This document shows positions 17,338 to 29,699 of a DNA stretch of 64,000 nucleotides, piece after piece. The stretch is from contig VBIW01000044.1 in assembly GCA_005880915.1 (NCBI GenBank), positions 1-64,000 of the forward strand, read 5' to 3'. The stretch is from Chloroflexota bacterium. Lineage in GTDB: Bacteria; Chloroflexota; Dormibacteria; Dormibacterales; Dormibacteraceae. Each line of letters begins with the position of its first letter. Position 1 is the first letter of the stretch. The notes under the pieces are model-generated. The model had not been told where the DNA came from and searched no databases. It was given only the letters and a program-made list of their open reading frames with translations. A program made the position numbers and the translations under genes.

Positions 17338-18573
17338 CCGCTCCAGCAGCGCCACCGATTCGATGTGATATGTCTGCGGAAACATATCCACGATCGCCGC
17401 GCGCCTGATCCGATAGCCGCCCTGGACGAGGCGCATCAGGTCCCGCGCGTGGGTCGACGGCTCACAGGAGATATAGACGATCCGCTCCGCGCCCAGCCGG
17501 ATCAGCTCCGCAAGCGCCGCCGGCTCGCACCCGGCCCGCGGCGGGTCGAGGATCACAGCCTGGAAGCGGCCGAGCCGGATGCCCTTGAGCACAGCCTCGA
17601 CCTTGCCCGGCAGATACTCGACCCGCGCCGAGTTGATGCGAGCGTTGAGGCGACCGAGCTGCACAGCATGCGGGTTCTCCTCGATCGCGGTCACTCCGCC
17701 CGCGTCGCGGGCCGCCGCCACGGAGATGGTGCCGATGCCCGCGTACAGGTCGATCACACGCTCTTCGGCCTTCGCCTGGAGCATGTCGAGCGCGGTCCGA
17801 TAGAGGACGAGCATCTGGCGGTAGTTGGTCTGGACAAACGTGTCGCTTCGAACGCGAAACGTGAGGTCCCAGAGCTCGAGCGTCATCGCGTCATCGAGCA
17901 GAGTCGATTCTGGGAGGAGCTCAGCGACGCGGTGCGCGAAATCGTCTCGCGGCCACGCCGGTTCGCGTCCTTGAAAGCGCATTCGCCACAACAGGCCTCG
18001 ACCTTGTGGCTCAACGGTGAGCAACAGATTCTGCAGCCCGGTAAGTCTCATCTCGTTGGCGGCCTGCGCGAACGCGGGCAGCGCGTGCTCGATGCGAATG
18101 TCATGGATGAGACAGCTGTCGACCGCCAGCACCGAATGCGAGCGCATGCGGTGGAATCCGAAACTCCAGCCGCCGCCGCCGGCGACCGCCTCGAACTCGC
18201 CGCGGATCCGGTAGCGCCATGGGTCGTCCATGCCGAGCACCGCCGCGTCGGGGGGCAGACGCAGGCCGGCCCGAGCCCACGCCTCTTCGACCACCTGCCG
18301 CTTGAGGGCGAGCTGGTGCGCATACGCGGCGTGCTGCAGCTGGCAGCCACCACAGTCCCCGAAATAGGGACACGGCGCATTGACCCGATGGGGTGAGGCC
18401 TCGATCACGCGAGTCGTGGCGGCCACCGCGACGCCCCCCTGGCGGCCTCGCGGCTCGGCTTCGACGACCTCGCCAGGCAGTGCGTAGCTCACGAGCCAGA
18501 CCTTGCCGTCGTCCCGGGCCACCGACGCGCCGCCGTGGGCGGGGGACGATGGCCTGAGGATCAGCGGCGCCAA
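17332..18573 (-). CDS. rlmD: 23S rRNA (uracil-C5)-methyltransferase, RlmD/TrmA family
   Basis: An S-adenosylmethionine-dependent RNA m5U methyltransferase. I place the start at TTG 18573 (413 residues), overlapping the PHP gene stop, because the N-terminal TRAM domain (PAHGGASVARDDGKVWLVSY) begins there; the frame is open further upstream. It has the Fe-S cysteines CPYFGDCGGC (Cys68, 74, 77, with a fourth in DSCLIHD), SAM-binding DLYAGIGTISVAAARDAGG, the DPPRAGC loop, and the catalytic Cys370 in YISCEPSTHARDL. It methylates 23S rRNA uridine (U1939 type in E. coli), although some members act on other uridines. Its 3' end touches the tandem repeat. Confidence 0.85.
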   Translation of the reverse strand: MAPLILRPSSPAHGGASVARDDGKVWLVSYALPGEVVEAEPRGRQGGVAVAATTRVIEASPHRVNAPCPYFGDCGGCQLQHAAYAHQLALKRQVVEEAWARAGLRLPPDAAVLGMDDPWRYRIRGEFEAVAGGGGWSFGFHRMRSHSVLAVDSCLIHDIRIEHALPAFAQAANEMRLTGLQNLLLTVEPQGRGLLWRMRFQGREPAWPRDDFAHRVAELLPESTLLDDAMTLELWDLTFRVRSDTFVQTNYRQMLVLYRTALDMLQAKAEERVIDLYAGIGTISVAAARDAGGVTAIEENPHAVQLGRLNARINSARVEYLPGKVEAVLKGIRLGRFQAVILDPPRAGCEPAALAELIRLGAERIVYISCEPSTHARDLMRLVQGGYRIRRAAIVDMFPQTYHIESVALLERS

Positions 18574-19358
18574 AGCGAGACAGGGTCGTGCGCCGGCTTG
18601 AAGCCTGCCGCCTCGACCATCTGGGTGGCGACCTTGAAGCCTTCCGCCACCTTGTCCGGTTGATGTGCGTCGCTGCCGTACTGCACGGCCTGACCCCCCA
18701 CCTCCCGCCACCAGCGAACGACCGTGATGTCCGGGCTCAAGGTGTGGCCGCGCGTGGTGTTGACCTCGAGCACTCGCCCCGTGTGCGCGGCGGCGGCGAG
18801 GATCGCGCGGATCTCCGCCTCGTAATCCTTCTCCTGGTATGGCGCCGCGCCGTCGAGCCAGTACCGCTTGGGGTAGTCGATGTGGGCCAGCGTCTCAAAC
18901 GGCTGGTTGCTCTCGACCATGGCGAGCACCTCTCGAAAGTACTCCCTGACCGCAGCAGGAAAGTCGATGCCGGCTACGCTCCGGAACTGGCTGGCGTCGA
19001 GCATTCCGCCGTCGAAGCGGATGCAGTGAATCGAGCCCAGGACCTGGTCGAGCGGACCCGCGGCCAGGACGCCCGCGGTCTCGTCCGGGAACCAGTGCGG
19101 CTCGCCAAGCTCGACGCCGGTCAGGATGCGCAGGTCGGTGAACCTGGCCCGGCAGCGCTCGATCGACTCGAAGTAGCCACCCAGGTCGACCGAGTGCTGG
19201 CCCTGGTGGACGACGGCCCAGTCCGCGTGCTCCGTGAACGCGATCGCCGGCAGGCCGACCTCGAGCGCCCGCTCGCAGCTGCGTTCCATCGATCCGTGGG
19301 GGGCGTCCCAGGACCATTCGGTGTGCACGTGGAGGTCAGGCGGCAGAGGCACGCGCAA
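18561..19358 (-). CDS. PHP-domain phosphoesterase, histidinol-phosphatase-like
   Basis: A 265-residue PHP-superfamily metallo-phosphoesterase. The first metal motif DLHVHTEWSWDA is near residues 8-19, then AIAFTEHADWAVVHQG near residue 38. Further ligands occur in ILTGVELGEPHW, LGSIHCIR and LAHIDYPKRYW, and the last motif is QYGSDAHQPDK. This ligand set matches HisK-type histidinol phosphatases and related PHP hydrolases. No his genes are nearby, so the substrate is open. The start is weakly defined: TTG 19358, or GTG two codons later. Its stop overlaps the rlmD start by 13 bases, implying translational coupling. It is divergent from a small membrane protein. Confidence 0.8.
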   Translation of the reverse strand: MRVPLPPDLHVHTEWSWDAPHGSMERSCERALEVGLPAIAFTEHADWAVVHQGQHSVDLGGYFESIERCRARFTDLRILTGVELGEPHWFPDETAGVLAAGPLDQVLGSIHCIRFDGGMLDASQFRSVAGIDFPAAVREYFREVLAMVESNQPFETLAHIDYPKRYWLDGAAPYQEKDYEAEIRAILAAAAHTGRVLEVNTTRGHTLSPDITVVRWWREVGGQAVQYGSDAHQPDKVAEGFKVATQMVEAAGFKPAHDPVSLWRR

Positions 19359-19427
19359 AGGCTAGCGGGCTTCCACCTCCCCATCGGCGCTGGGCCCTAT
19401 TTCCCAGCGAGCGGGGAAGAGACTGTC

Positions 19428-19435
19428 TATAAAAT
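19428..19435 (+). promoter_or_regulatory. -10 element of a probable leaderless promoter
   Basis: TATAAAAT ends 7 bases before the GTG at 19443, which is where transcription would begin. No ribosome binding site lies between. I see no clear -35 hexamer. Confidence 0.45.
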
Positions 19436-19442
19436 CGGCTCC

Positions 19443-19766
19443 GTGGGGTACGTGGTGGAGGGCATCGCCTACGTCGGCGGCACGGTCCTGATCGGCGCCG
19501 GCCTTTATCTCGTGCTGCGCGGCACGTTCCCGACGTGGTGGCGTGAGCGTCTGCTGTGGCCGCTGGTTCGGTTGACACCGACCGTCTCCCATCTGCAGGG
19601 CTGGGCGGCCGTCGGCCTTGGGGTCTCGATCCTGGCGATCGTCTTCACGACTGTTGCCCCCGACGTGGTGGCGGGCCTCCTCGTGGTGCTTGCGATGGCG
19701 GCCTACGTGGTCGCGGTCGGGCTGTTCCTGTTCAGCACCTGGCTGTCCCGCCGCTCGGCAGCCTGA
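19443..19766 (+). CDS. Small membrane protein, three predicted segments
   Basis: A 107-residue hydrophobic protein from GTG 19443 (VGYVVEGIAYVGGTVLIGAG). Membrane segments lie at about 8-28, 46-68 (GWAAVGLGVSILAIVFTTV) and 73-98 (VAGLLVVLAMAAYVVAVGLF), with a Trp/Arg-rich loop TWWRERLLWPLVRL between the first two and a basic tail SRRSAA. I recognise no family. The frame continues upstream as the antisense of the PHP gene, so the membrane-protein start was chosen by composition and by the -10 box. It is convergent with gatB; the gap holds a copy of a dispersed 40-base repeat. Confidence 0.6.
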   Translation: MGYVVEGIAYVGGTVLIGAGLYLVLRGTFPTWWRERLLWPLVRLTPTVSHLQGWAAVGLGVSILAIVFTTVAPDVVAGLLVVLAMAAYVVAVGLFLFSTWLSRRSAA

Positions 19767-19820
19767 GCTGTCCAACCGGAATTCCATACCGTTGACGCCA
19801 GCGGCATCAAATTTTCGCGT

Positions 19821-19860
19821 TCGATTGCCTCCGCTGGATACAACGAGGCGGAAAAAGCGC
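19821..19860. repeat. Degenerate copy of the 42-bp TCGA...GTTGGATACAG repeat
   Basis: About 30 of 40 bases match the unit at 37600-37641; the block GGATACAACGAGGCGGAA is best conserved. It lies immediately beyond the gatB stop codon. Confidence 0.5.
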
Positions 19861-21260
19861 TAGGAGAGGAGCTTCAGCAGCAGCTCTCGCGCAACCTTCG
19901 GGTTGGCCTGGGGCGCTTTCTTGCGCAGCTCGTTGAGGAGCGCGTTGAGGGCCTGGGTCTTGCCGCTTCGGTAGTCGGCCACCGCCTTCGGGTTCGCGTC
20001 GATGACGGCCTCGGCGATGACGCGAAGCTCTGACTCGTCACTGACCTGCCTGTAGCCGTGCTCGGCGACGATCTCGGCCGGCGTCCGCCCAGTCTCGACT
20101 GACTCGAAATACGCCTCTCGCGCCTGGTCTCGCGTGATGTCTTTGGCTTGGAGCATCGTCATCAGCTCGGCGAGGTAGGCAGGGTCGAGCAGCTTGCCCG
20201 TCGGCGCCACCTCGTTGACGATCCAGTTTGCGGTCGGCAGCGGCGGCGCTCCTTGCATCACCGCGGTTTCGTAAAGATCCGCCAGGTCTCGGTCGGCGCT
20301 GATGATGGCAGCCTGGCCGGCGGTCAAGCCGTGCTGGGAGACCAGCCTGGCTCGCCGGATCGCGGGAAGCTCTGGCAGCGCGGCCCGCAGCTCCTCGATC
20401 CACGCTCGATCCAGCTCGAGCGGCGGCAGGTCCGGCTCGGGAAAGTAGCGGTAGTCCTCCGCGAACTCTTTGCTGCGCTGGGAGAAGGTGCGCTCTTCAT
20501 CCTCCGACCAGCCCCGCGTCTCCTGGACGACCGTTCCACCGGTTTCGAGCAGCTTTTGCTGGCGGTCGACCTCGTAGAGGATCGCCCGGTGCAGGGCTCG
20601 GAAAGAATTGATGTTCTTCAGCTCGGTCTTCACCCCGAGCGCATCGGTGCCGGCGCGGCGGATGGAGATGTTCGGCTCGGCGCGGAGCTGGCCCTTCTCC
20701 ATGTCCGCCTCCGACGCGCCGATCGCTCGCAGCACCGTACGCAGCTCGATCGCGTAATCGCGCGCCTCGTCTGCGGAGCGCAAGTCCGGCTCGCTGACGA
20801 TCTCCATCAACGGCACGCCCGCGCGATTCAGGTCGACGTATGACTCCCACGCTTTGTGCAGCTTGTCGCCGGCGTGAACGAGCTTGCCGGTGTCCTCCTC
20901 CAGGTGCACGCGCCGGATGCGAACCTTGCGTCCGTCCACCTCGAGCACGCCGTTGACGCTCATGGGCAGGTCGTACTGGCTGATCTGGTAGCCCTTGGGC
21001 AGGTCGGGATACATGTAGTTCTTGCGGTCGAACTTGGTGTGACGTGGGATCTCGCAACTCAGCGCTAGCGCGGTCTTCATGCACGCTTCGACCGCGGCCC
21101 GGTTGATCGCCGGCAGCGTGCCCGGCATGCCCAGGCAGATCTCGCAAACGTGAGTGTTCGGCGGCTCGTTCACGTCCGCCACGGAACAGCCGCAGAACAT
21201 CTTGGAGTGGGTCTTCGGCTGGACGTGCACCTCCATGCCGATCACGGTCTCCCAGTCCAC
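19860..21260 (-). CDS. gatB: Asp-tRNA(Asn)/Glu-tRNA(Gln) amidotransferase subunit B
   Basis: A 466-residue GatB. The N-terminal kinase/transamidase domain opens with [20 protein letters not shown]. It carries the zinc-site cysteines FCGCSV and [12 protein letters not shown] (residues 22-50). The GatB signature [16 protein letters not shown] is near residue 88, and PNISIRRAG lies beyond. The C-terminal helical and YqeY tail (from about 320) ends [10 protein letters not shown] and recognises tRNA. With GatA and GatC it phosphorylates and amidates misacylated Glu-tRNA(Gln) or Asp-tRNA(Asn). The GTG start at 21260 follows the gatA stop by 10 bases, and its ribosome binding site (GGAGAGGGG) is supplied by a palindromic repeat. 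Confidence 0.96.
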   Translation of the reverse strand: MDWETVIGMEVHVQPKTHSKMFCGCSVADVNEPPNTHVCEICLGMPGTLPAINRAAVEACMKTALALSCEIPRHTKFDRKNYMYPDLPKGYQISQYDLPMSVNGVLEVDGRKVRIRRVHLEEDTGKLVHAGDKLHKAWESYVDLNRAGVPLMEIVSEPDLRSADEARDYAIELRTVLRAIGASEADMEKGQLRAEPNISIRRAGTDALGVKTELKNINSFRALHRAILYEVDRQQKLLETGGTVVQETRGWSEDEERTFSQRSKEFAEDYRYFPEPDLPPLELDRAWIEELRAALPELPAIRRARLVSQHGLTAGQAAIISADRDLADLYETAVMQGAPPLPTANWIVNEVAPTGKLLDPAYLAELMTMLQAKDITRDQAREAYFESVETGRTPAEIVAEHGYRQVSDESELRVIAEAVIDANPKAVADYRSGKTQALNALLNELRKKAPQANPKVARELLLKLLS

Positions 21261-21261
21261 G

Positions 21262-21304
21262 CCCCTCTCCCTAACCCTCTCCCCTGTGGGGAGAGGGGAC
21301 TGGA
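21262..21304. repeat. Palindromic CTCTCCCC/GGGGAGAG repeat at the gatA-gatB junction
   Basis: Contains CCCTCTCCC-TAA-CCCTCTCCCC-TGT-GGGGAGAGGGG. On the minus strand it matches 28908-28945 in order and spacing, and more loosely 27652-27690. It encodes the GatA C-terminus ([11 protein letters not shown]) and the gatB ribosome binding site. Confidence 0.75.
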
Positions 21305-22761
21305 GTCGCGACCTCGGCTTTCATCTCGCTCGCCTCCTCGTACGCGCGGGCGACGCGGAACACCACGTTCTCTCCCCACTGCGGGCCCAGCACCTGCAAG
21401 CCGACCGGCAGCCCATTCGAGGTCCCGCATGGCACGCTGATCCCGGGCAGGCCCGCCAGGTTGCCGCCCAGGGTCAGGACATCGCACAGATACATCGAGA
21501 GCGGGTCCTGTGTCTTCGACCCGATCGGAAACGCGACGGTCGGCGAGGTCGCGCTGACGATCGCGTCGCACTTCTCGAACGCCGCATCGAAGTCGCGCTT
21601 GATCAGCGTGCGCACCTTTTGTGCCTTCAAGTAGTAAGCGTCGTAGTAGCCGCTCGAAAGCGCATACGTGCCAAGCATCACGCGGCGTCGAACTTCGGTC
21701 CCGAAGCCCTTGCGCCGCGTCCTCGAATATTCCTCGGTGATGTTCGGCGCGTCGACTTCCGAGAGGCCGTAGCGGACACCGTCGAATCGCGCAAGGTTCG
21801 ACGAACACTCGGCCGGCGCGATGATGTAGTAGGCGGCGAGGCCGTAGTCGGTGTGCGGAAGGGAGACGTCGACGATCTCCGCGCCTTGCTTCTGCAGGAT
21901 GAACAGCGCCGCGTCGATCGCCGCCTTCACGCCGGCCTCGATGCCCTGCACGTCGTAGTACTCGCGCGGCACGCCGAGCCGCATGCCCTTCACGCCTGCG
22001 CCGTAGTTGTTGAGCACCTCCATCGCCGCGCGGTCCGACGATGTGGAGTCGAGAGGGTCGTAGCCCGCCATCAACGAGAGCGTGAGAGCCGCGTCGTCGA
22101 CGCTGCGGGCGAACGGTCCGATCTGGTCGAGGCTCGAGGCGAACGCGATCAGGCCATACCGGCTGACGCGCCCGTAGGTGGGCTTCATTCCGACGACGCC
22201 GCACAACGCGGCCGGCTGGCGGATCGAGCCTCCGGTGTCGGTGCCGAGCGCGATGATCGCCTCACCCGCCGCCACGGCGGCCGCGCTGCCTCCCGAGCTT
22301 CCGCCGGGCACCCGATCCAGGTCCCATGGATTGTGCGTCGGGAAGTAGCCCGAGTTTTCTGTCGAGCTGCCCATGGCGAACTCGTCACAGTTCGTCACGC
22401 CCAGCATCACCGCTCCAGCCTCGAACAGCCGCGCGACGGCGGTGCCCGTGTAGGGCGGCTTGAAGCCGCGCAGGATCTGCGAGCCCGCGGTCGTCTCCAC
22501 CCCACGCACGCACAGCACGTCCTTGATTGCGATGGGAATGCCGGCCAGCGGTTCCGCGTCGCCCCGCCTGATCTTGCGGTCCGCGTCGTCGGCCTGCTTT
22601 TCCCAGAGCTGCTGGGTCAGACGCAGGTAGGCCTTCACCTGAGGGTCGACGCGCTCGATGCGCTCGACGTGTGCGGTCACCAGGTCCGCTGACGAGATCG
22701 AACCCAGCCGCAGCAAGCGTGACGCCTCCTGGATCGTGAGACTCGTGAGGTCGTCGGTCAC
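21271..22761 (-). CDS. gatA: Asp-tRNA(Asn)/Glu-tRNA(Gln) amidotransferase subunit A
   Basis: A 496-residue amidase-signature enzyme that releases ammonia from glutamine for GatB. I use GTG 22761 ([17 protein letters not shown]), which overlaps the gatC stop as GTGA; the frame is open 28 codons upstream inside gatC. The Ser-cisSer-Lys triad is visible: Lys in [14 protein letters not shown] near residue 77, and the serines in the Gly/Ser-rich loop [16 protein letters not shown] and [13 protein letters not shown]. The last residues, [12 protein letters not shown], are not conserved in the family and are encoded by a dispersed palindromic repeat, an unusual addition. Confidence 0.95.
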   Translation of the reverse strand: MTDDLTSLTIQEASRLLRLGSISSADLVTAHVERIERVDPQVKAYLRLTQQLWEKQADDADRKIRRGDAEPLAGIPIAIKDVLCVRGVETTAGSQILRGFKPPYTGTAVARLFEAGAVMLGVTNCDEFAMGSSTENSGYFPTHNPWDLDRVPGGSSGGSAAAVAAGEAIIALGTDTGGSIRQPAALCGVVGMKPTYGRVSRYGLIAFASSLDQIGPFARSVDDAALTLSLMAGYDPLDSTSSDRAAMEVLNNYGAGVKGMRLGVPREYYDVQGIEAGVKAAIDAALFILQKQGAEIVDVSLPHTDYGLAAYYIIAPAECSSNLARFDGVRYGLSEVDAPNITEEYSRTRRKGFGTEVRRRVMLGTYALSSGYYDAYYLKAQKVRTLIKRDFDAAFEKCDAIVSATSPTVAFPIGSKTQDPLSMYLCDVLTLGGNLAGLPGISVPCGTSNGLPVGLQVLGPQWGENVVFRVARAYEEASEMKAEVATPVPSPHRGEG

Positions 22762-23051
22762 GTCTCTTCCTGGATCGAAGGCACTCGGAAGAATCCGTCT
22801 ACCGCCGCCGGCGCGTTGGCCAGCGCCTCCTCCTGGCTCAGGCACGGACGCGGCTCGTCCTCGCGCAGGCGGCTCGCGATCTCGACCACCTGCGCGGTCG
22901 GCGGGATGTCCTCAGTGTCCAGCTGCTGCAGGCGGTCGATGTGCTCGAGGATGCCGCTCAGCTGCCCGGCATAAAAATCCTCGTCGCCCGGCTCGAGGCC
23001 AATTCTCGCGAGCATGGCGACATGGCGAACTTCGTCCTTCGAAAGCGGCAC
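22758..23051 (-). CDS. gatC: Asp-tRNA(Asn)/Glu-tRNA(Gln) amidotransferase subunit C
   Basis: A 97-residue GatC, the small linker subunit that wraps around GatA and contacts GatB. Typical features are MPLSKDEVRHVAMLARIGLE at the N-terminus, FYAGQLSGILEHIDRLQQLD in the middle, and the conserved end LREDEPRPCLSQEEALANAP followed by DGFFRVPSI. It is the first gat gene of the block, 10 bases after the 107-residue membrane protein gene, and overlaps gatA by 4 bases. The order gatC-gatA-gatB behind ligA and pcrA recurs in several Gram-positive-like phyla. Confidence 0.95.
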   Translation of the reverse strand: MPLSKDEVRHVAMLARIGLEPGDEDFYAGQLSGILEHIDRLQQLDTEDIPPTAQVVEIASRLREDEPRPCLSQEEALANAPAAVDGFFRVPSIQEET

Positions 23052-23061
23052 GTGACTTAGC

Positions 23062-27622
<4,561 letters not shown>

Positions 27623-27651
27623 GAGGAATCGAGTTTACCCAGGCCCGTCCG

Positions 27652-27690
27652 CGCCCCTCTCTCAGACCCCTCTCCGTAAGTGGAGGGAAA
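27652..27690. repeat. Degenerate copy of the CTCTCCCC palindromic repeat
   Basis: CGCCCCTCTCTCAG then CCCCTCTCCGTAAGTGGAGGG resembles the elements at 21262 and 28908, in the gap between pcrA and the divergent cyclase. It may also lie in the leaders of both genes. Confidence 0.55.
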
Positions 27691-27707
27691 CGGCCACCCC
27701 CGCCGTT

Positions 27708-28901
27708 ATGCTCCTCGTGGCCGTGGCTCGCGAAGTCGATTTTGGTATGCGCGATCACCTGCTTTACGAGCTCGCGCGAGATCTCAGCTCCTCGCTCGAG
27801 CTCGACGTCGTGCTCGCCAAAGTCATGGATAGGGTGATCACCCTCATGAAGGCGTCCCGAGGGTTCATCGTGCTGGTCGACCCGGTCGACGGCACCCTCT
27901 CAGTTCAGATGTCGAGCGGCGAGGCCGACGCCGAAAAGACCCGCCAGTTCCTCGGCTCGCGGACGGTCATCGAGCACGTCGTAAAGACCGGCCAGGCAGT
28001 GGTGTCGACCGACGCCAGCCTGGACGACCGTTTCAAGGGCCAGCAGTCGGTGATCCTCCAGAACCTGCGCTCGATCATCGCGGTGCCCCTCGTGACCAAG
28101 GACAAGGTCATCGGAGCTGTGTACGTCGACAATCCCTTCCGCGCCTCGATCTTCGAGGAGAAGGACAAGGAATTCCTGCAGGCGATATCGGACCTGGCGG
28201 CGATCGCTATCGACAACGCGCGTCAGTACGAACGCTCGGAGTTCCTGCGCCAGCTCTTCGAGGCGCATGTCAACAAGCAGGTGACCGATTACGTGATCAG
28301 GCGGTCAGGTCGGGCACTGAGATTCCTGCCTGGCGAGCGGCGCGACGTCACGATGCTCAATTCCGACATCGCCGGGTTCTCGACGCTCTCCCAGAGCATG
28401 GACGCCGAGGAGCTGGTCAGGTTCCTGAACGGCTACTTCGAGCGGATGATCAGGGTTGTCCTGGACCACGGCGGCAACATCGACAAGTTCCAGGGCGATG
28501 GCATGCTGGTCGTCTTCGGAGCGCCCAACCCGGTCGAGGACCATGCGGAGCGCGCGCTGCACGCCGCGCTGGCGATGGTGAAGGAGATCGACCGCTTCAA
28601 CCGAGAGCAGATCAGCGCAGGCTTGCCGGCGATCGCCGTCGGAATGGGCCTGGACACCGGCGAGGTGGTGGCGGGGCACGTCGGGTCAGACGACCGGATG
28701 GAGTTCACGCTGATCGGCGTGCCGGTGAACAACAGCGCGTTCCTCTCCAAGATCCGACCCGCTCGCGTGCTGATGTCCGAGACGACGAGGGAGCGGCTGC
28801 CCGCCGGCTTCCAGGTCACCGACTACGAGCCAACGCTGCTCAAGGGCGCGAACCGGCCCCAGCCGATCTTCGAGCTGTCGATCACCGTCACAGCCGAGTA
28901 G
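27708..28901 (+). CDS. GAF domain plus class III nucleotide cyclase homology domain, catalytically atypical
   Basis: 397 residues from ATG 27708. A GAF domain (about 20-175: LYELARDLSSSLELDVVLA, RSIIAVPLVTKDKVIGAVYV) senses a small ligand or partner. A class III cyclase homology domain covers about 210-390. Both metal aspartates are present (NSDIAGFSTLSQ, DKFQGDGMLVVFG). The usual GDxVNxAxRL segment, however, reads LIGVPVNNSAFLSK: the purine-selecting Asp is Val338 and the transition-state Arg is Phe345. It may therefore be a degenerate sensor, or an enzyme with altered chemistry. The frame is open upstream; the start at 27708 is the first ATG after the repeat. Confidence 0.8.
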   Translation: MLLVAVAREVDFGMRDHLLYELARDLSSSLELDVVLAKVMDRVITLMKASRGFIVLVDPVDGTLSVQMSSGEADAEKTRQFLGSRTVIEHVVKTGQAVVSTDASLDDRFKGQQSVILQNLRSIIAVPLVTKDKVIGAVYVDNPFRASIFEEKDKEFLQAISDLAAIAIDNARQYERSEFLRQLFEAHVNKQVTDYVIRRSGRALRFLPGERRDVTMLNSDIAGFSTLSQSMDAEELVRFLNGYFERMIRVVLDHGGNIDKFQGDGMLVVFGAPNPVEDHAERALHAALAMVKEIDRFNREQISAGLPAIAVGMGLDTGEVVAGHVGSDDRMEFTLIGVPVNNSAFLSKIRPARVLMSETTRERLPAGFQVTDYEPTLLKGANRPQPIFELSITVTAE

Positions 28902-28907
28902 CTAGGA

Positions 28908-28945
28908 TCCTCTCCCCTCAGGGGAGAGGGCAGGGAGAGGGGCGC
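28908..28945. repeat. Palindromic CTCTCCCC/GGGGAGAG repeat
   Basis: CCTCTCCCC-TC-AGGGGAGAGGG followed by CAGGGAGAGGGG. It lies between convergent gene ends (28901 and 28953), where its hairpin can serve as a transcript terminator. Same family as 21262-21304. Confidence 0.75.
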
Positions 28946-28952
28946 GAGACGC

Positions 28953-29537
28953 CTACCCCTGGCAGACCCAGCGGCCGGGGCCGTAGTGCGAGTACAGCCA
29001 GGCGGCGGCGAAGGCGTTGGCGCGGGGATCGAACGGCGACTGGCTCGCGTACGGCGTTCCGGACCAGGTGCTGGGCAGGAACTGGAACAGGCCTGACGCG
29101 CCGCTGTCCGTGTTGACCGAGTTCGGGTGGTAGCGCGACTCGCAGTAGGCGACGTTCATCGCCCACTGCACCGCCCCCGGCCCGAGCGGGCTGAAAGCGT
29201 CGGTGATGTCCTTGGCGATCTCGGGCGGCGGGCCCGGGTGGTTGCTGCGGGCCGCGATGGCGTCGGCTTGCGCCTGGGCGGCGGCGAGTGCCTGCTGCCG
29301 AGCCTCGTAGTCGGCGAGCCCTTGCTTCAGCTCGAGCGACCACGACTGGACCTGGGCCATCTGGGCGGCCTGGACCTTCTGCGTTCTCGCCTGCTGAACG
29401 ACCGACGTCCGGTCGAACGCGGTGAGCTGGGTCACGGCGACCGTTACAGACTGCTGCTGGGGCGGCTCGAGGCGCGGCAAGACAATGCTCACCAGGACGA
29501 CGACCCACACCAGCACCGCACGAAATAGCGGCAGCAA
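28953..29537 (-). CDS. Exported lytic transglycosylase (SLT fold)
   Basis: A 194-residue envelope protein with an N-terminal signal anchor (VLVWVVVLVSIVLPRL, residues 8-23) and a Gln/Ala-rich coiled-coil stretch (45-95). The C-terminal SLT domain has catalytic Glu133 in VAYCESRYHPNSVN, then SGASGLFQFLPSTWSGTPYA and the closing AAAWLYSHYGPGRWVC. It should cleave peptidoglycan glycan strands to 1,6-anhydro ends. Small transglycosylases of this kind resemble the catalytic part of resuscitation-promoting factors. TTG 29537 appears to be the start; purine-rich AGGAGGAGC and GGAAGGGG lie just upstream. It is convergent with the GAF-cyclase, with a palindromic repeat between them. Confidence 0.85.
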   Translation of the reverse strand: MLPLFRAVLVWVVVLVSIVLPRLEPPQQQSVTVAVTQLTAFDRTSVVQQARTQKVQAAQMAQVQSWSLELKQGLADYEARQQALAAAQAQADAIAARSNHPGPPPEIAKDITDAFSPLGPGAVQWAMNVAYCESRYHPNSVNTDSGASGLFQFLPSTWSGTPYASQSPFDPRANAFAAAWLYSHYGPGRWVCQG

Positions 29538-29699
29538 ACCCCTTCCGAGCTCCTCCTTTCTTGCGCCCTACCCCTGGGACGCTTTCAGGCCTGAGCAAGG
29601 AGCTAAAACGTGTGCAAGACGCGCTCAGGAATCCGGGAAAGGAGCCACCTTACCACACGACCGGCGACTTCCAGTAGCCGTACGCCCCAGTACCGAAAC

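Noticed and set aside
29538..29699. Possible c-di-AMP (ydaO-type) riboswitch upstream of the lytic transglycosylase
   Set aside because: GGGTAGGG, a CCTGAGC/GCTCAGG stem and other purine-rich blocks are present, but their order and spacing do not match the motif. A covariance-model search would decide.
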